Of a stretch of 35,690 nt of DNA, positions 10,097 through 19,397 are shown in pieces. How positions within the stretch are numbered: position 1 is the stretch's first letter; each line of letters opens with the position of its first letter. The stretch is from a virus. The stretch is from positions 1-35,690 of the IMG/VR virus record IMGVR_UViG_3300044655_001244. One strand, 5' to 3'. The notes below the pieces were generated by a model, which saw only the letters and a list, made by a program, of their open reading frames with translations, did not search any database and was not told where the DNA came from. The translations under genes and the position numbers were made by a program.

Positions 10097-10744
10097 CTAA
10101 TTTACCTGAATTAACAATTCTGCACCAGAAGAATAAGAATTAATTTTAACTCTCATTGCTTGTGGAATTGCAAAATAATTTCCATTTTTAGAAACAGTAG
10201 CGCCAATTAAAGCTGGATCATCCTGATCTAACCAATTGAAAGTTCTATCGGTTAAACTCTGAATATTATCATTAGTTTGCTGAATAGTATAATTAATTGT
10301 TCCAGTAACAATAAAAGTCAAGCCAACTTGTCTTTCACTTCTGTCAGAATAACTTCTTTTAATAGGAATTATTTGAGAAATAGCTTCGTCAACTGGACCA
10401 GCTTTAGTGTTGGTTCCAACAGCTCCACTTGCAGAAATACTCTGAATTGAATAAAAATAATTTGTTGTTTCTACAGTATTATTGTTAGGGCCAGCAATAG
10501 TTTCAGAAATAGCAATTGTTTTGTTTTTGTCTTGATAGCCAGAAACAGTAAAATTTACTCCTGAAATATTTCCAGTTGATGCAAAGCCAATTTGTTTAGC
10601 AAATAGGTCTGGCGTAACCCATTCGCCACTAACAACTCCAGCTCCGTTAAGAGTAAAATTGCCAGCGCCGCCTAATGTTTGATTCTGAAAAACTCCATCA
10701 TCATCAACATCGGCTAAATCCATGTTTATTTCTATTCTACGCAT
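10097..10744 (-). CDS. Probable virion protein (beta-rich)
   Basis: 215 aa, rich in Thr/Ser/Asn/Gly and predicted beta strands (NFTLNGAGVVSGEWVTPDLF, then FTVSGYQDKNKTIAISET). The C-terminal part (PQAMRVKINSYSSGAELLIQ) looks like a beta-sandwich edge. It follows the capsid and 232-aa genes and has a clear GGAG SD, so a head surface or fibre role is likely. No named family assigned. Confidence 0.55.
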   Translation of the reverse strand: MRRIEINMDLADVDDDGVFQNQTLGGAGNFTLNGAGVVSGEWVTPDLFAKQIGFASTGNISGVNFTVSGYQDKNKTIAISETIAGPNNNTVETTNYFYSIQSISASGAVGTNTKAGPVDEAISQIIPIKRSYSDRSERQVGLTFIVTGTINYTIQQTNDNIQSLTDRTFNWLDQDDPALIGATVSKNGNYFAIPQAMRVKINSYSSGAELLIQVN

Positions 10745-10758
10745 AAGTTGCTCCTAGT

Positions 10759-11457
10759 TTATCTTTCTTTAGCTGCAAAAACGTAATCAACAGACAAAGT
10801 TTTAGCTACTGCTTCGCCGTTTTGAATACCAAAAGAGATAGTTAATTCTTCATCATCAGGAAGATTAGTAGTTGCCAATTTGCCTAAAACAGTTGGATTT
10901 AAGCTATTAGTTGAAGCCGCATAAACAACTTCGTCAACGCCATTGTAGTAGAAACCAACAGTGATATAAGTTGCAGCAACAACAGTAGCGATCGCAGTCG
11001 CAGTTGATGCGGTTGAATCTTTTACAACAACGAAATCTAAGTTAGCATCGCCATCGTCTTTTCTGAAATAAACGCCATCAGTTACAGCCAAAGGAGTTGC
11101 ATCAGTAATTTGAAGACCAATAACAAAATCACTTTGAGTTGCATCAGAAACCGCAAATCTAGCTTTAAAAAATAGTTTTTTACCTGCTTCAAACTTAAAT
11201 GATTCTCCGACTTTTTGCAAAGCGTTTAAATCATCATCTGCTGCTGAGTTAGTAAGTAAAAGAACGCCACCATCAACGTTAACTAGTGCTTGAGTTGCGC
11301 CAGCTTGAGTTTCGGTAACTGTCCAATCTGCCGCAGCATAAGCGTCAAAATCGTTAAAATAGGTGTGCATTTGAGTTGGATCCAATTGGATCATTTGTCC
11401 CAAGATGTTTTGAGCGGTAATGTTATTAACGCCTTTAGTAAAATTTGTAGTTGGCAT
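10759..11457 (-). CDS. Probable virion protein with jelly-roll / concanavalin-like fold
   Basis: 232 aa. The order of beta-type segments (YFNDFDAYAAADWTVTETQ, then KLFFKARFAVSDATQSDFVI, GLQITDATP, VYFRKDDGD, and ELTISFGIQNGEA) resembles the lectin-like domain of head-surface proteins placed after the coat gene in metagenomic podoviruses. The stretch up to its ATG is A/T only, with no SD, as for the coat and decoration genes. Capsid decoration is inferred from position and fold impression. Confidence 0.6.
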   Translation of the reverse strand: MPTTNFTKGVNNITAQNILGQMIQLDPTQMHTYFNDFDAYAAADWTVTETQAGATQALVNVDGGVLLLTNSAADDDLNALQKVGESFKFEAGKKLFFKARFAVSDATQSDFVIGLQITDATPLAVTDGVYFRKDDGDANLDFVVVKDSTASTATAIATVVAATYITVGFYYNGVDEVVYAASTNSLNPTVLGKLATTNLPDDEELTISFGIQNGEAVAKTLSVDYVFAAKER

Positions 11458-11477
11458 AAAAAATAAAATTTAATTGT

Positions 11478-11496
11478 AGGGGGAATTTCACCCCCT
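11478..11496 (-). terminator. G5/C5 hairpin after the capsid gene
   Basis: GGGGG at 11479-11483 and CCCCC at 11491-11495, plus a flanking A-T pair, form a 6-bp stem with a 7-base loop in the gap between the coat gene and the next virion gene. On the minus strand the following bases are A/T-rich but lack a clean T-run. It could attenuate transcription or protect the coat mRNA from decay. Confidence 0.35.
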
Positions 11497-11525
11497 TTTA
11501 CCCAATAGGACAACAGTTAAAGGAA

Positions 11526-12431
11526 TTAAACGCCTTCAGAAGCGAAGTAACCACGAGGATCAGTTACGCCAATAGCGTAAGAGGTCATCATTTTGTATTT
11601 CTCATCACCAGACTCGAAAGCACCATCGTTGCTAAATTCGCCTTGAACAGCGGTAATCATTTTAGCACCTTCAGGAGCATCAGTTTTGATGTAGTAAGCA
11701 TCATTTGAAGTCAAATGAGGATTTACAACAACGCCTTCAGAGAACAATCCCATGTATTTCATAGCATTAATATCGTTATTAGCGGTATTAACACGAAGTT
11801 GAGATTCAAGAATACGAGTTGCTTCAAACATCAAAGCAGATGGAACTTGAAGAAGAATTGGTTTAATTCTTGCTTTGATTCCTCTGTCGTTGTTTGTTTC
11901 TTTGATTTGAGTGCATAGTTCTTCTAAAGCTTCTTCGCAAAGATCTTGTGGAGTTGCTAAAGTGTTAGAAAAAGCACCAGCACGGCTTGGGTGATCGGTA
12001 GCAAAGAATTTCTTGCCATCGCCGAAAGTGTAGTTTGAATCAAAGCCATTGTTGAAAAGATTCGCAACGTCAACTTCTTTAGTCTCACGAAGAGAAGAAG
12101 AAAGATATTCGTTACCTTTAGCAACAACATCAAGATACTTACTAAACTTACGAGCTTCCCAAGAAACTTGGAAACCCAAAGCGCGAGTTCTTTGGTTGTA
12201 GGTTGAAACGTATCCTTGAGTCATTGAATCATAAGAAACGCCAGCGCCTTCGTTTTTAGTATTGAAAAGACCAAAAGGGCTTACCAATACGTCTCTGTCG
12301 AATTGCTCGTCAGTAGTTGACATTTTAACCAATTTAGCGGCCAAAAGATCGTCTTCTGTGTAAGAACCCCAGTAAGTAGTAATACCGGGTTTTAATGAAG
12401 TAGGAATAGTTCCTGTTACAATAATAGACAT
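11526..12431 (-). CDS. Major capsid protein (HK97-fold, coat)
   Basis: 301 aa. The middle and end show the usual pattern of non-cleaved coat proteins: YDSMTQGYVSTYNQRTRALG, then FFATDHPSRAGAFSN, PILLQVPSALMFEATRILES and SYAIGVTDPRGYF at the C-terminus. It forms the icosahedral shell around the scaffold. Position agrees: scaffold and decoration genes upstream, accessory virion genes downstream, with hairpins in the flanking gaps. The leader before its ATG is A/T only, with no SD. I am confident it is the coat because of order, size and these motifs. Confidence 0.85.
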   Translation of the reverse strand: MSIIVTGTIPTSLKPGITTYWGSYTEDDLLAAKLVKMSTTDEQFDRDVLVSPFGLFNTKNEGAGVSYDSMTQGYVSTYNQRTRALGFQVSWEARKFSKYLDVVAKGNEYLSSSLRETKEVDVANLFNNGFDSNYTFGDGKKFFATDHPSRAGAFSNTLATPQDLCEEALEELCTQIKETNNDRGIKARIKPILLQVPSALMFEATRILESQLRVNTANNDINAMKYMGLFSEGVVVNPHLTSNDAYYIKTDAPEGAKMITAVQGEFSNDGAFESGDEKYKMMTSYAIGVTDPRGYFASEGV

Positions 12432-12457
12432 TTTTAAATAAATTTTTTAGTTAATAA

Positions 12458-13069
12458 TTAGATACCAGCTTTACCGTTGGCTTCTGTGTGATTGTTGATA
12501 GTAACAACCCATTTAGCATGCTGACCAATAGCATTTTCAGGAGCGTCAAGAAGACGTTTGATTTTCAATTGGAAAGTTGCATCGGTTGCAGGAGTAGATG
12601 TATCTAATTCAGCACCAGATAAACCAGTTGCAGTTGAACCAGATTCAGCATAAACCACGTTAGCGTTTAGGCCAACAGAAGTAACAGCTAAAGGAGTTCC
12701 GGCAGATTCTTCTTGAATTAAAAATTCTTGGAATGGACTGTCGGCAACGATAGCGACTCTTTCTGTAGAAGCTGTGTTATAGCTTAAAGTTAAATTGCTT
12801 GGGATAGCTTCAAAACCAATAATAACACCAGTGATAGCGTTAGCATCGCCAGCAGTTGCTTTGTTGATTTCAGGAAGAGAGCCAGCGGGATATAATTTGC
12901 CGCTTGTAAGAACGTTAGCAGTGTTAGAAGTACCAGTTTTTACTACAGGGTCGCCGATAAACAATGCAGTTGCATAGCTTGCAGGAATGTAGTAAGAGTT
13001 TTTAGGAATCTCCACGAAAGGAGAGTTCTTAAGCGGCGTTAAGCCAGCAGGAGTATTAGCGTTAGCCAT
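12458..13069 (-). CDS. Head decoration / cement protein
   Basis: 203 aa. The start MANANTPAGLTPLKN, then YYIPASYATALFIGDPVVK, GVIIGFEAIPS, RVAIVADSPFQEFLIQEE, ATGLSGAELD and AIGQHAKWVVTINNH follow the pattern of a small beta-barrel protein commonly encoded next to podovirus coat genes, probably stabilising the capsid exterior. It sits directly upstream of the coat gene with 26 bases between. The start lacks a visible SD. Confidence 0.7.
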   Translation of the reverse strand: MANANTPAGLTPLKNSPFVEIPKNSYYIPASYATALFIGDPVVKTGTSNTANVLTSGKLYPAGSLPEINKATAGDANAITGVIIGFEAIPSNLTLSYNTASTERVAIVADSPFQEFLIQEESAGTPLAVTSVGLNANVVYAESGSTATGLSGAELDTSTPATDATFQLKIKRLLDAPENAIGQHAKWVVTINNHTEANGKAGI

Positions 13070-13077
13070 AGTTTAAT

Positions 13078-13590
13078 TTAATTTTGTCTTGTTATTAATT
13101 TTTGTGAATCTTGTTTTACATAAGTTGAAGAACCACTTCCCAAATCGACATTTTTCATTTTTTCCAATGCTTCATTGTTTTGGTCTTCTATTCTTTGTTT
13201 ATTGTCTCTCTCAATTTGAGCGTCCATTTCCTCAGAAATTTCCAAAGCGTATCTCATGAATGTTTCGCCTTGCTTGTTTGTACCACCTCTTATTGGAGCA
13301 ATTTCAGTGCCGTTTTCATCGGTAGCTGGTCTGTATCCCAAATCGATCAAATTTTGAATGCGATTTGGAATGTTAGAAGAAACCCATCTGCGTTTAAAAC
13401 CTGCTTTTTTAGGCAAATCAGAAACTGCACCGCTTCTTTTTAAAGAGGTGCGAGGAGTTCTAATAAATTCTCTTCCATCTGGCAATTTTACTACTTCAAC
13501 GTCTCTGTTAGTAGGTCTTGCCGCTCTTGAATCTTGAATATCTAATCTTTCAAGAGAATGTGTTTTTGGATTTCTATTTGCTTCTTTCAT
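13078..13590 (-). CDS. Conserved hypothetical protein between scaffold and capsid genes
   Basis: 170 aa, highly charged. The central block GFKRRWVSSNIPNRIQNLID followed by LGYRPATD and MRYALEISEEMDAQIER recurs in proteins placed between scaffold and coat genes of podoviruses. The N- and C-termini look disordered, so it may assist assembly or be incorporated as a minor head component. SD GAGG lies a few bases before the ATG. Confidence 0.55.
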   Translation of the reverse strand: MKEANRNPKTHSLERLDIQDSRAARPTNRDVEVVKLPDGREFIRTPRTSLKRSGAVSDLPKKAGFKRRWVSSNIPNRIQNLIDLGYRPATDENGTEIAPIRGGTNKQGETFMRYALEISEEMDAQIERDNKQRIEDQNNEALEKMKNVDLGSGSSTYVKQDSQKLITRQN

Positions 13591-13606
13591 GTTTTTTCCT
13601 CAATTT

Positions 13607-14581
13607 TTATTTAAAATAATCTTTAACGGCTGTTTGTTGCATTTTGGCGATTTTTTCTTTGTCAAAATTATATCTTTTAGCAAAGAACTCGCAGCCTTTT
13701 TTAATTTCTGCTGGCAAATCGTTATAAGAATTTTGTTTTCTAGTGTTTTGAACTCCTCTTACTCCTGATTCAACCCTAGGAGCTTTAGAAAAGCCTAATT
13801 TATCACTAAAACGACTTTTGATTTCATCGCTTACCAATTCTAATCTTTCTTCCAAAGGAATTCTCTCGGATAAAGTGCCAAAATATGCTGTAGCCGAAGC
13901 TTGCATCACTTTGTCTTCATGGAACCAAGTGTTATCCGCAGTCCAGCTATCAAGTAAAAATTTATCATCACGACTAATTTGATTTCTAGGCTGTTCAATT
14001 TCAGGCTCTTCAAAAGAAATTTTGTTTTTCTCAAGTTCTAAACGTTGCTTTTGGATAGCTCTTACTTTGGAAACGTCTCCCTCCAAAATAGCTTGCTCTT
14101 CGTCTTCTTCTAAAGATTGAAACTTATTTTGAGTCTTTTCTTCGTAAGCAATTTTTTGGACATTTAACATAACGTCCATTTGTTTGCGAAGTTCACTCAT
14201 TTCTCTTTCAAGAGCGTTTTTTTCAGAAGCTAGTTTTCTATTTCTTTCATTTAGAATAGGAGTTTCTCTTTCTTGAATAGATAAAAACTCTTCTGCTGAT
14301 TTGTGAGGCTTAGGCGTGCCATCTTTAAACTTTCCTTTAAAGAATTTGCCAGTTCTCCAACCTCTATCCCAAGCGTCCTTTTCAGTATCAGACAAAGAAG
14401 CATAAAAAGCTTTTTCCTCTGTGTTTCTGTCAACAAATTGGTTTTGTTGGATTGGTTGTTCTACTTCAAGAATTTCTGATTCTGACTCTTCCATATCCTC
14501 AAAGATGGGATTGGAAAGAGTTTCTTTTAATCCAAAAAGCTTAGAATCGTCTATTGTTGTTGATTGATCGATTACTGGCAT
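13607..14581 (-). CDS. Capsid scaffolding protein
   Basis: 324 aa, very acidic N-terminus (FEDMEESESEILEVEQ) and a long coiled-coil region (about 100-185: ERNRKLASEKNALEREMSEL and onward), then a C-terminal basic helix with KCEFF-like KKGCEFFAKRYNF. Acidic plus coiled-coil composition and position before the coat gene are typical for scaffolds, which guide procapsid assembly and leave before packaging is complete. The ATG overlaps the stop of the GroES-like gene and is preceded by GAGG. Confidence 0.75.
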   Translation of the reverse strand: MPVIDQSTTIDDSKLFGLKETLSNPIFEDMEESESEILEVEQPIQQNQFVDRNTEEKAFYASLSDTEKDAWDRGWRTGKFFKGKFKDGTPKPHKSAEEFLSIQERETPILNERNRKLASEKNALEREMSELRKQMDVMLNVQKIAYEEKTQNKFQSLEEDEEQAILEGDVSKVRAIQKQRLELEKNKISFEEPEIEQPRNQISRDDKFLLDSWTADNTWFHEDKVMQASATAYFGTLSERIPLEERLELVSDEIKSRFSDKLGFSKAPRVESGVRGVQNTRKQNSYNDLPAEIKKGCEFFAKRYNFDKEKIAKMQQTAVKDYFK

Positions 14582-15054
14582 ATTTCCTCATTAATTTGCA
14601 TTGCTATAATGTCTCTATCTAAAATAGAGCGATATTCTTTTCCGTCTTTTGTTTGGTCTTTAGATATTCTATAGCCGCAATAAGTAGGAATAATAATTTT
14701 ATCACCTACATTTGGTTTTTCTTTCCAAGTGTTGTCATCAAAAGCTTTTGCACCAAAATCAATAATGGTGGCAATTGTTTTGGCTTGTTGCTTGTCTTCT
14801 AATGCATCACCAACAGCTAAAATTATTCCTTTTTTAGTTATTTGCTCAAATTCATCTGGTAGAATCAAAATTCTGTATTCTAAAGATTTCCAACCAGAAG
14901 TATTTTTAATAAACTTTGGTTTATTTTCTCTTTCTTTAGCTGCCTGAAGAATTTCTGTTCTTTTTAATTCACACTCTCTATCATATTTAGCTTGTTGCTC
15001 CTTATATTCAGGAGTTTCCATTTCTGTTAAATCCTTGCTAGTTACTATAGCCAT
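14572..15054 (-). CDS. GroES-like co-chaperonin
   Basis: 160 aa. An N-terminal helical extension of about 55 residues precedes a GroES-type barrel: SLEYRILILPDEFEQITKKG, then IILAVGDAL, KPNVGDKIIIPTYCGYRI and YRSILDRDIIAM at the end. The order of P-D-E, GII, V-GD-I and D-DI-A matches the family. It would cap host GroEL to fold coat or scaffold. SD GGAGG lies 6 bases before the ATG. The extension is longer than in host GroES (about 97 aa). It lies between the portal-side gene and the scaffold. Confidence 0.75.
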   Translation of the reverse strand: MAIVTSKDLTEMETPEYKEQQAKYDRECELKRTEILQAAKERENKPKFIKNTSGWKSLEYRILILPDEFEQITKKGIILAVGDALEDKQQAKTIATIIDFGAKAFDDNTWKEKPNVGDKIIIPTYCGYRISKDQTKDGKEYRSILDRDIIAMQINEEICQ

Positions 15055-15322
15055 TCAAACCTCCATGAAATAAATTCAGCAATTCCGCAATTGCGTTCTC
15101 GTCTTTTGTGCCGAGATAATTAGAAACTTGCTCTAATGCTTCGCAGCCGCCTAATGAGCTTAAAACAAGATCTTTATTAAAAGTGCCTTGCTGCCCAATG
15201 TAATTATGCGACATGTTGTTTAACAATTTAACGCGTGAATTTGTTAAAATTCTTTTGAACTTTAACGCTGTTGGATCGTTCAACCAATCCTTTAACTCTT
15301 TCATTTCGATTTGATTACTCAT
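15038..15322 (-). CDS. Hypothetical protein between portal and co-chaperonin
   Basis: 94 aa from the ATG at 15322; an in-frame TTG four codons upstream is less likely. The sequence has KDWLNDPTALKFKRILTNSR and a helical C-terminus; no family recognised. It overlaps the co-chaperonin gene by 17 bases, so its translation may feed into that gene. Confidence 0.6.
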   Translation of the reverse strand: MSNQIEMKELKDWLNDPTALKFKRILTNSRVKLLNNMSHNYIGQQGTFNKDLVLSSLGGCEALEQVSNYLGTKDENAIAELLNLFHGGLNGYSN

Positions 15323-15345
15323 GTTTTTACTCAAAGTTATTAATA

Positions 15346-17568
15346 TTATATATCAGCAGAGGTTTCATCCTCCTTTTCTTTTTCGGTTGTAGGGATTTTA
15401 ACTTGCTGATTCTCTAGTTTTCCTAGCTCTACTGCCGCTTTTAATTTTCTTTCTTCTTTGCGGTCGTTCATTTTTTCTAATTCTACTGCTGCCTTAAATT
15501 GCATTTCTTCTTTGCGATTATTAGTTTCATTTTGTCTTGATTCTGCATCAATCATATTATCCAAAACGTCTAATTTTTCTTTTGTTTCTGCCATTTCAGT
15601 ATCTTTTACTAATTTTCCAGCTTGAGCATAATTTACCAAAATTTCAGAATCTGTTTTAGCAGCATCTTTTTGGAATTTAACTTGATCAAATTCTAATTTA
15701 GCTTGATCTAGTTGTGCTGTAGTTTGAATGTCTAAGCGTTTAGTTTCTTCTTGCGCCATTGCAACTTCCATTACTGGATCAGGTTGCGGTTGTGGAGGAA
15801 TAATAAATTTGTCAAAGTTTTCAATTCCAGCGGTTTCAAAAACTGTTCTATGCAATAAAAATTGATCTACCATAGGAGAACCAATAAAGCCCATTAAAAA
15901 TTGAGCTTTAGCAAACTTTTGCATAGAAATAACATTTTCAGGATTTGCAACTGGTACAATGTCATAGCCTTTTAATGAAAAATCCTCTTTAACACTTGGG
16001 CTTTCAAAAAGCTTAATGTCTAAAATTTCAGCATATTTCTTTTGCGATAAATATTCTAAATTTAACTCGTAAAATATGTTTATTTCTTGACGCAAAGAAT
16101 TATAAATCCGCATAAATACGGACTTAAATTGTTTTTGTCCTTGTTCAGCCATTCCCATATAAGTAGTGGCGGCAATGTTTCCCGCATTTTCGCCAGTTAA
16201 AACATCTCTTAAAGAGCCAAGTTCTTTTCCCGCATTGACCAAGAATTGCATCAATACAAATAGCGTTTGTGAAGGTTCTGGCACTGGCAAAGGAACAATT
16301 GCATCGCGAATATTGCCGCCAAAACTATCAACCATTTTCCATTCAGCAGGGCGAAAAGGTTTCATTCCGCCAGCCATATTTAAAGACTTAGAGATGAAGC
16401 CACCTCCAGTATTTTGAAGCGTGCCAGCGTCTGTTAATTGGTTAATCGAGCTATTGATTGCTGAGTTGATGTTGAATAATAAATGTCCTAAGCCAACGCC
16501 ATAAAACGAGCCATCAGGAGAAGGTGTAAAGATATAGCGAACAAAGAAATTAATTGCTTTGATGCTTTGAATTTCACCTTTTTTATTTTTCTTAACGTCT
16601 TTTTCGTGAAATCTTTTAATTAATTTTACAAGTTTGTTTGTGGCTTTATGAATTACTGCAATGTAAGGTTCGGCGTAACCATCATTATCTAAATCAAATC
16701 TTGTGTGTTGTTCTAAAAACAAAACTAAACCAGCTTGCGACTCGTCAGAAGTTCTTTTTTCATCATTTTTATCAAGACTATTTGTATCTGTTGCTGAATC
16801 CACGGCATCAGGATCAAAATCAAAATCTATATAATCACCAGAGCGAATTGAAGAAACTACATCTTGCGGATATTTTTCAATTAAATGTGTTACTGGAGCT
16901 TCAAAAGAAGGAGCAAAATCGTTTATAATTAGCTTGTCAGGATAAACTAAGTGAGAGCAAATCTTTTGCTCGTTTGAGTCATAATAATCTTTCTTAAACA
17001 TCGTGCCAAGCGAGCCAAGAGCATTAAACAGAGCGTCCATATCTTGTTCAAAACCTTCTACTTCTTCGTTCAACTGATAGTTCATAACAGTTGCGATTCT
17101 TTGTCCGCGCTTAAGTTTAGCACCTACGTTTTGAATTGCTGGCAAGCCTGTTTCATCGAGTGTCGCAATAGAGCCATCATCATTACGCATCTCATTGCCT
17201 TCAAAGTCTTTCATTACTTCGCCATCATCATTGCCAATTACTTTAGCTTTTACAATGTTTCCATCTTTAAAAATTTCAGGGTAACATTTAGCGGCAAACT
17301 CAACGCAAGCAGTAGAAATTAAAGGAAAGATAACATTTGAGGAGCCTTCGAAGGGAAATGAACGCTTTTCTGATTGTGAAAGCGTATAGCGGATAATTTG
17401 TTGAAGCTGTTTTTGTTTCTCGCTTCTTGATTGTAAATCTGTATTGTAACGTGTATTGACTTTGTTAGCAATAGACGCGCGCATTTCTTCGGACAATATC
17501 TCGGCAATATTATCCGTTTCTAGGATAGTTTTAAAATCTAAATATTGGGCAGCGTCTTGAGTAAGCAA
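15346..17568 (-). CDS. Portal protein
   Basis: Up to 740 aa. The block KRSFPFEGSSNVIFPLISTACVEFAAKCYPEI (about 72-104) is the signature of a podovirus portal family, and the remainder shows the expected long alpha/beta body with a helical, Lys/Glu/Gln-rich C-terminus (about 610-740). The dodecameric portal forms the packaging vertex and binds the terminase. No ATG lies near the start: the frame opens with TTG at 17568, and the next ATG is 28 codons in. I prefer the TTG because the residues before that ATG (ILETDNIAEILSEEM) look like the family's N-terminal helix. It follows terminase by one small gene. Confidence 0.85.
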   Translation of the reverse strand: MLTQDAAQYLDFKTILETDNIAEILSEEMRASIANKVNTRYNTDLQSRSEKQKQLQQIIRYTLSQSEKRSFPFEGSSNVIFPLISTACVEFAAKCYPEIFKDGNIVKAKVIGNDDGEVMKDFEGNEMRNDDGSIATLDETGLPAIQNVGAKLKRGQRIATVMNYQLNEEVEGFEQDMDALFNALGSLGTMFKKDYYDSNEQKICSHLVYPDKLIINDFAPSFEAPVTHLIEKYPQDVVSSIRSGDYIDFDFDPDAVDSATDTNSLDKNDEKRTSDESQAGLVLFLEQHTRFDLDNDGYAEPYIAVIHKATNKLVKLIKRFHEKDVKKNKKGEIQSIKAINFFVRYIFTPSPDGSFYGVGLGHLLFNINSAINSSINQLTDAGTLQNTGGGFISKSLNMAGGMKPFRPAEWKMVDSFGGNIRDAIVPLPVPEPSQTLFVLMQFLVNAGKELGSLRDVLTGENAGNIAATTYMGMAEQGQKQFKSVFMRIYNSLRQEINIFYELNLEYLSQKKYAEILDIKLFESPSVKEDFSLKGYDIVPVANPENVISMQKFAKAQFLMGFIGSPMVDQFLLHRTVFETAGIENFDKFIIPPQPQPDPVMEVAMAQEETKRLDIQTTAQLDQAKLEFDQVKFQKDAAKTDSEILVNYAQAGKLVKDTEMAETKEKLDVLDNMIDAESRQNETNNRKEEMQFKAAVELEKMNDRKEERKLKAAVELGKLENQQVKIPTTEKEKEDETSADI

Positions 17569-17640
17569 GGTTATTTTTGCGTTCTATTTACAATACATTT
17601 ACTCAAGGTTTTGTTAGATAAATTCATAATAAAATAAATG

Positions 17641-17862
17641 TCAAGCGTTATTTATTTTTTCAAAATAATTGTTGACTAACTGTTTTTCGCAAACAAAGAA
17701 ATTTTTATTAAGAGATGGTATTGTTTGTAATTTTATCATATTAATAAATGCTTCTCCATACTCGCTTGAATAACCTTCAATAAATAGATCGTTCTCTTCA
17801 AAATCAGTTCCAGCCGCTTTTGCTGCTAAATATGCTTCACGAGTCATTTTAAAATAAATCAT
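17641..17862 (-). CDS. Small hypothetical protein between terminase and portal
   Basis: 73 aa. Start MIYFKMTREAYLAAKAAGTD, with the ATG overlapping the terminase stop (TAATG). A second ATG five codons in is also possible. Mixed alpha/beta composition, no recognised family. Some phages carry small unknown genes in this position. Confidence 0.55.
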   Translation of the reverse strand: MIYFKMTREAYLAAKAAGTDFEENDLFIEGYSSEYGEAFINMIKLQTIPSLNKNFFVCEKQLVNNYFEKINNA

Positions 17863-19397
17863 TAATACCCCGTTATTGAATTCCTATTACTTGCGTTCAA
17901 ATATTCTTCATAAGCCCAATCATCAACAAAACCCTTTTGTTCTTGTGCGTAAGTTTCCAAGCGATGAATTGAAGCCGCAAAAGTTTGGAAAGCATCTGCA
18001 CCATTCGAATTAATATCGTGCAACGGTTGATCCATAAAGCAGCCAAGTTTGTCATTGAATTTCTTGCGATATTCTCTTAGTCTTGCAATACCCGTTTCGC
18101 ATCTCTTTTGATCGAACCAACAACGACTTATGATTGCTCTTGCTTCATTGATTGAATCCATCTTGTTTTGTGCGCGTGTTATTTTCTCAAACTTAAAGCC
18201 AAAGTTTGAAGCAATCTCTATTCCATCCTTGCCATCGTAATAGCTTCTTTTTGCAATATCGTGTGGCGCAAAGTGCTTTCCGTAGTTGTAGCCCTTCTCT
18301 TTTAATATCTTGAAGTAGAACGGCAAAGGTTCTTCGCTCATCTCGTAGTAATCAACAATCATAAAGTCGTAACCTTTCTTTTGAAAAAACCAAATGCAAG
18401 TTGTGTCATTAATTCCTAAGTCCCAAGCTGTATGCACTGGCAACATCTGATCTATTCCAACCCTTCCAATCCTTCCATCTTGTTCTGCCTTAATCAATTC
18501 TTTTGACCAGTAAGCTCCAACAATAGCTTTTTGAAATGCTTCCTTTGAATTGCTTGGAAACTCTTGCTTCATCAAGTCGCCTTGAGTCTCTTCTTTCTTA
18601 CAATACCAAATTTGTTGCTGTCTCGTTAGCTTTATACCTTCGTCTTCAAGTTCTAAGAAGTAATCAACTTGTTTATCGTTCAATCTATAATCAGCATTCA
18701 TCTGATATTTTCTATCCTTCCACCATCCAAAAAAATGAAACTTCCAATCCAGCGCCGTCAATTCTTCTTTCATCCTCATCTTTCTTTCTGCAACATCACA
18801 TAGATTAAAGAAATGACCGCTTGCGCCTTGTGCCGTGCTTTCAATAACTATTTGTTGTCCTTGGTGTACTGTGTTAAGTGATCCGCTCATTATCTCTTCT
18901 GCTTTATCTGGTGACTTCCTGCATATTTTACCAAACTCTGTTATATGTAAGCGTTGAACTGTGCCAGACCTTGCGCTTGTGGTGACAGAATAAGAAGAAC
19001 CATTGCTAAAGCGCATGATTTCAGTTGAATCAGTCACAAGCTTGCGGTGCTCTCTTATCTCAGCTGGCAATCTGTCGTAAGCATATCTTGCCTTATCTCT
19101 AAGCAACTTCTTCGCATCTTCCAAGTCATCACCAATCAATACCGCTGTGATGTTTGAATTGAATAAACAATCATCAAGATAATTAATGCAATAAAAAGTT
19201 GTAATTCCTAGTTGGCGCGCTTTAAGAATAATATTAAGAGGGTGCTTTTCATCTATTAATTCGCTTTGTGCTTCATTGCAAATAAATTTAAATTCTTTCC
19301 CGTTTTCGTCTTTGCAAAAATACAAGTTAGACATGCGCCAAGCTTTATCTGCAAGATTCTTTTTGAATTGATTTAGTGCTTGAGTGCTATGCTTCAT
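17862..19397 (-). CDS. Terminase large subunit (packaging ATPase and nuclease)
   Basis: 511 aa from the ATG at 19397; upstream in-frame TTG is rejected because this ATG overlaps the preceding stop as ATGA. The ATPase domain has a Walker A variant KARQLGIT (59-66), Walker B HITEFG (151-156) and coupling motif IEST (185-188). The C-terminal RNase H-like nuclease shows AWDLGINDTT (324-333, first catalytic Asp 326), VDYYE (about 348-352) and GADAF (446-450, last acidic residue). It docks on the portal, pumps DNA into the procapsid and cuts concatemers. All expected key residues are present. Confidence 0.95.
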   Translation of the reverse strand: MKHSTQALNQFKKNLADKAWRMSNLYFCKDENGKEFKFICNEAQSELIDEKHPLNIILKARQLGITTFYCINYLDDCLFNSNITAVLIGDDLEDAKKLLRDKARYAYDRLPAEIREHRKLVTDSTEIMRFSNGSSYSVTTSARSGTVQRLHITEFGKICRKSPDKAEEIMSGSLNTVHQGQQIVIESTAQGASGHFFNLCDVAERKMRMKEELTALDWKFHFFGWWKDRKYQMNADYRLNDKQVDYFLELEDEGIKLTRQQQIWYCKKEETQGDLMKQEFPSNSKEAFQKAIVGAYWSKELIKAEQDGRIGRVGIDQMLPVHTAWDLGINDTTCIWFFQKKGYDFMIVDYYEMSEEPLPFYFKILKEKGYNYGKHFAPHDIAKRSYYDGKDGIEIASNFGFKFEKITRAQNKMDSINEARAIISRCWFDQKRCETGIARLREYRKKFNDKLGCFMDQPLHDINSNGADAFQTFAASIHRLETYAQEQKGFVDDWAYEEYLNASNRNSITGY

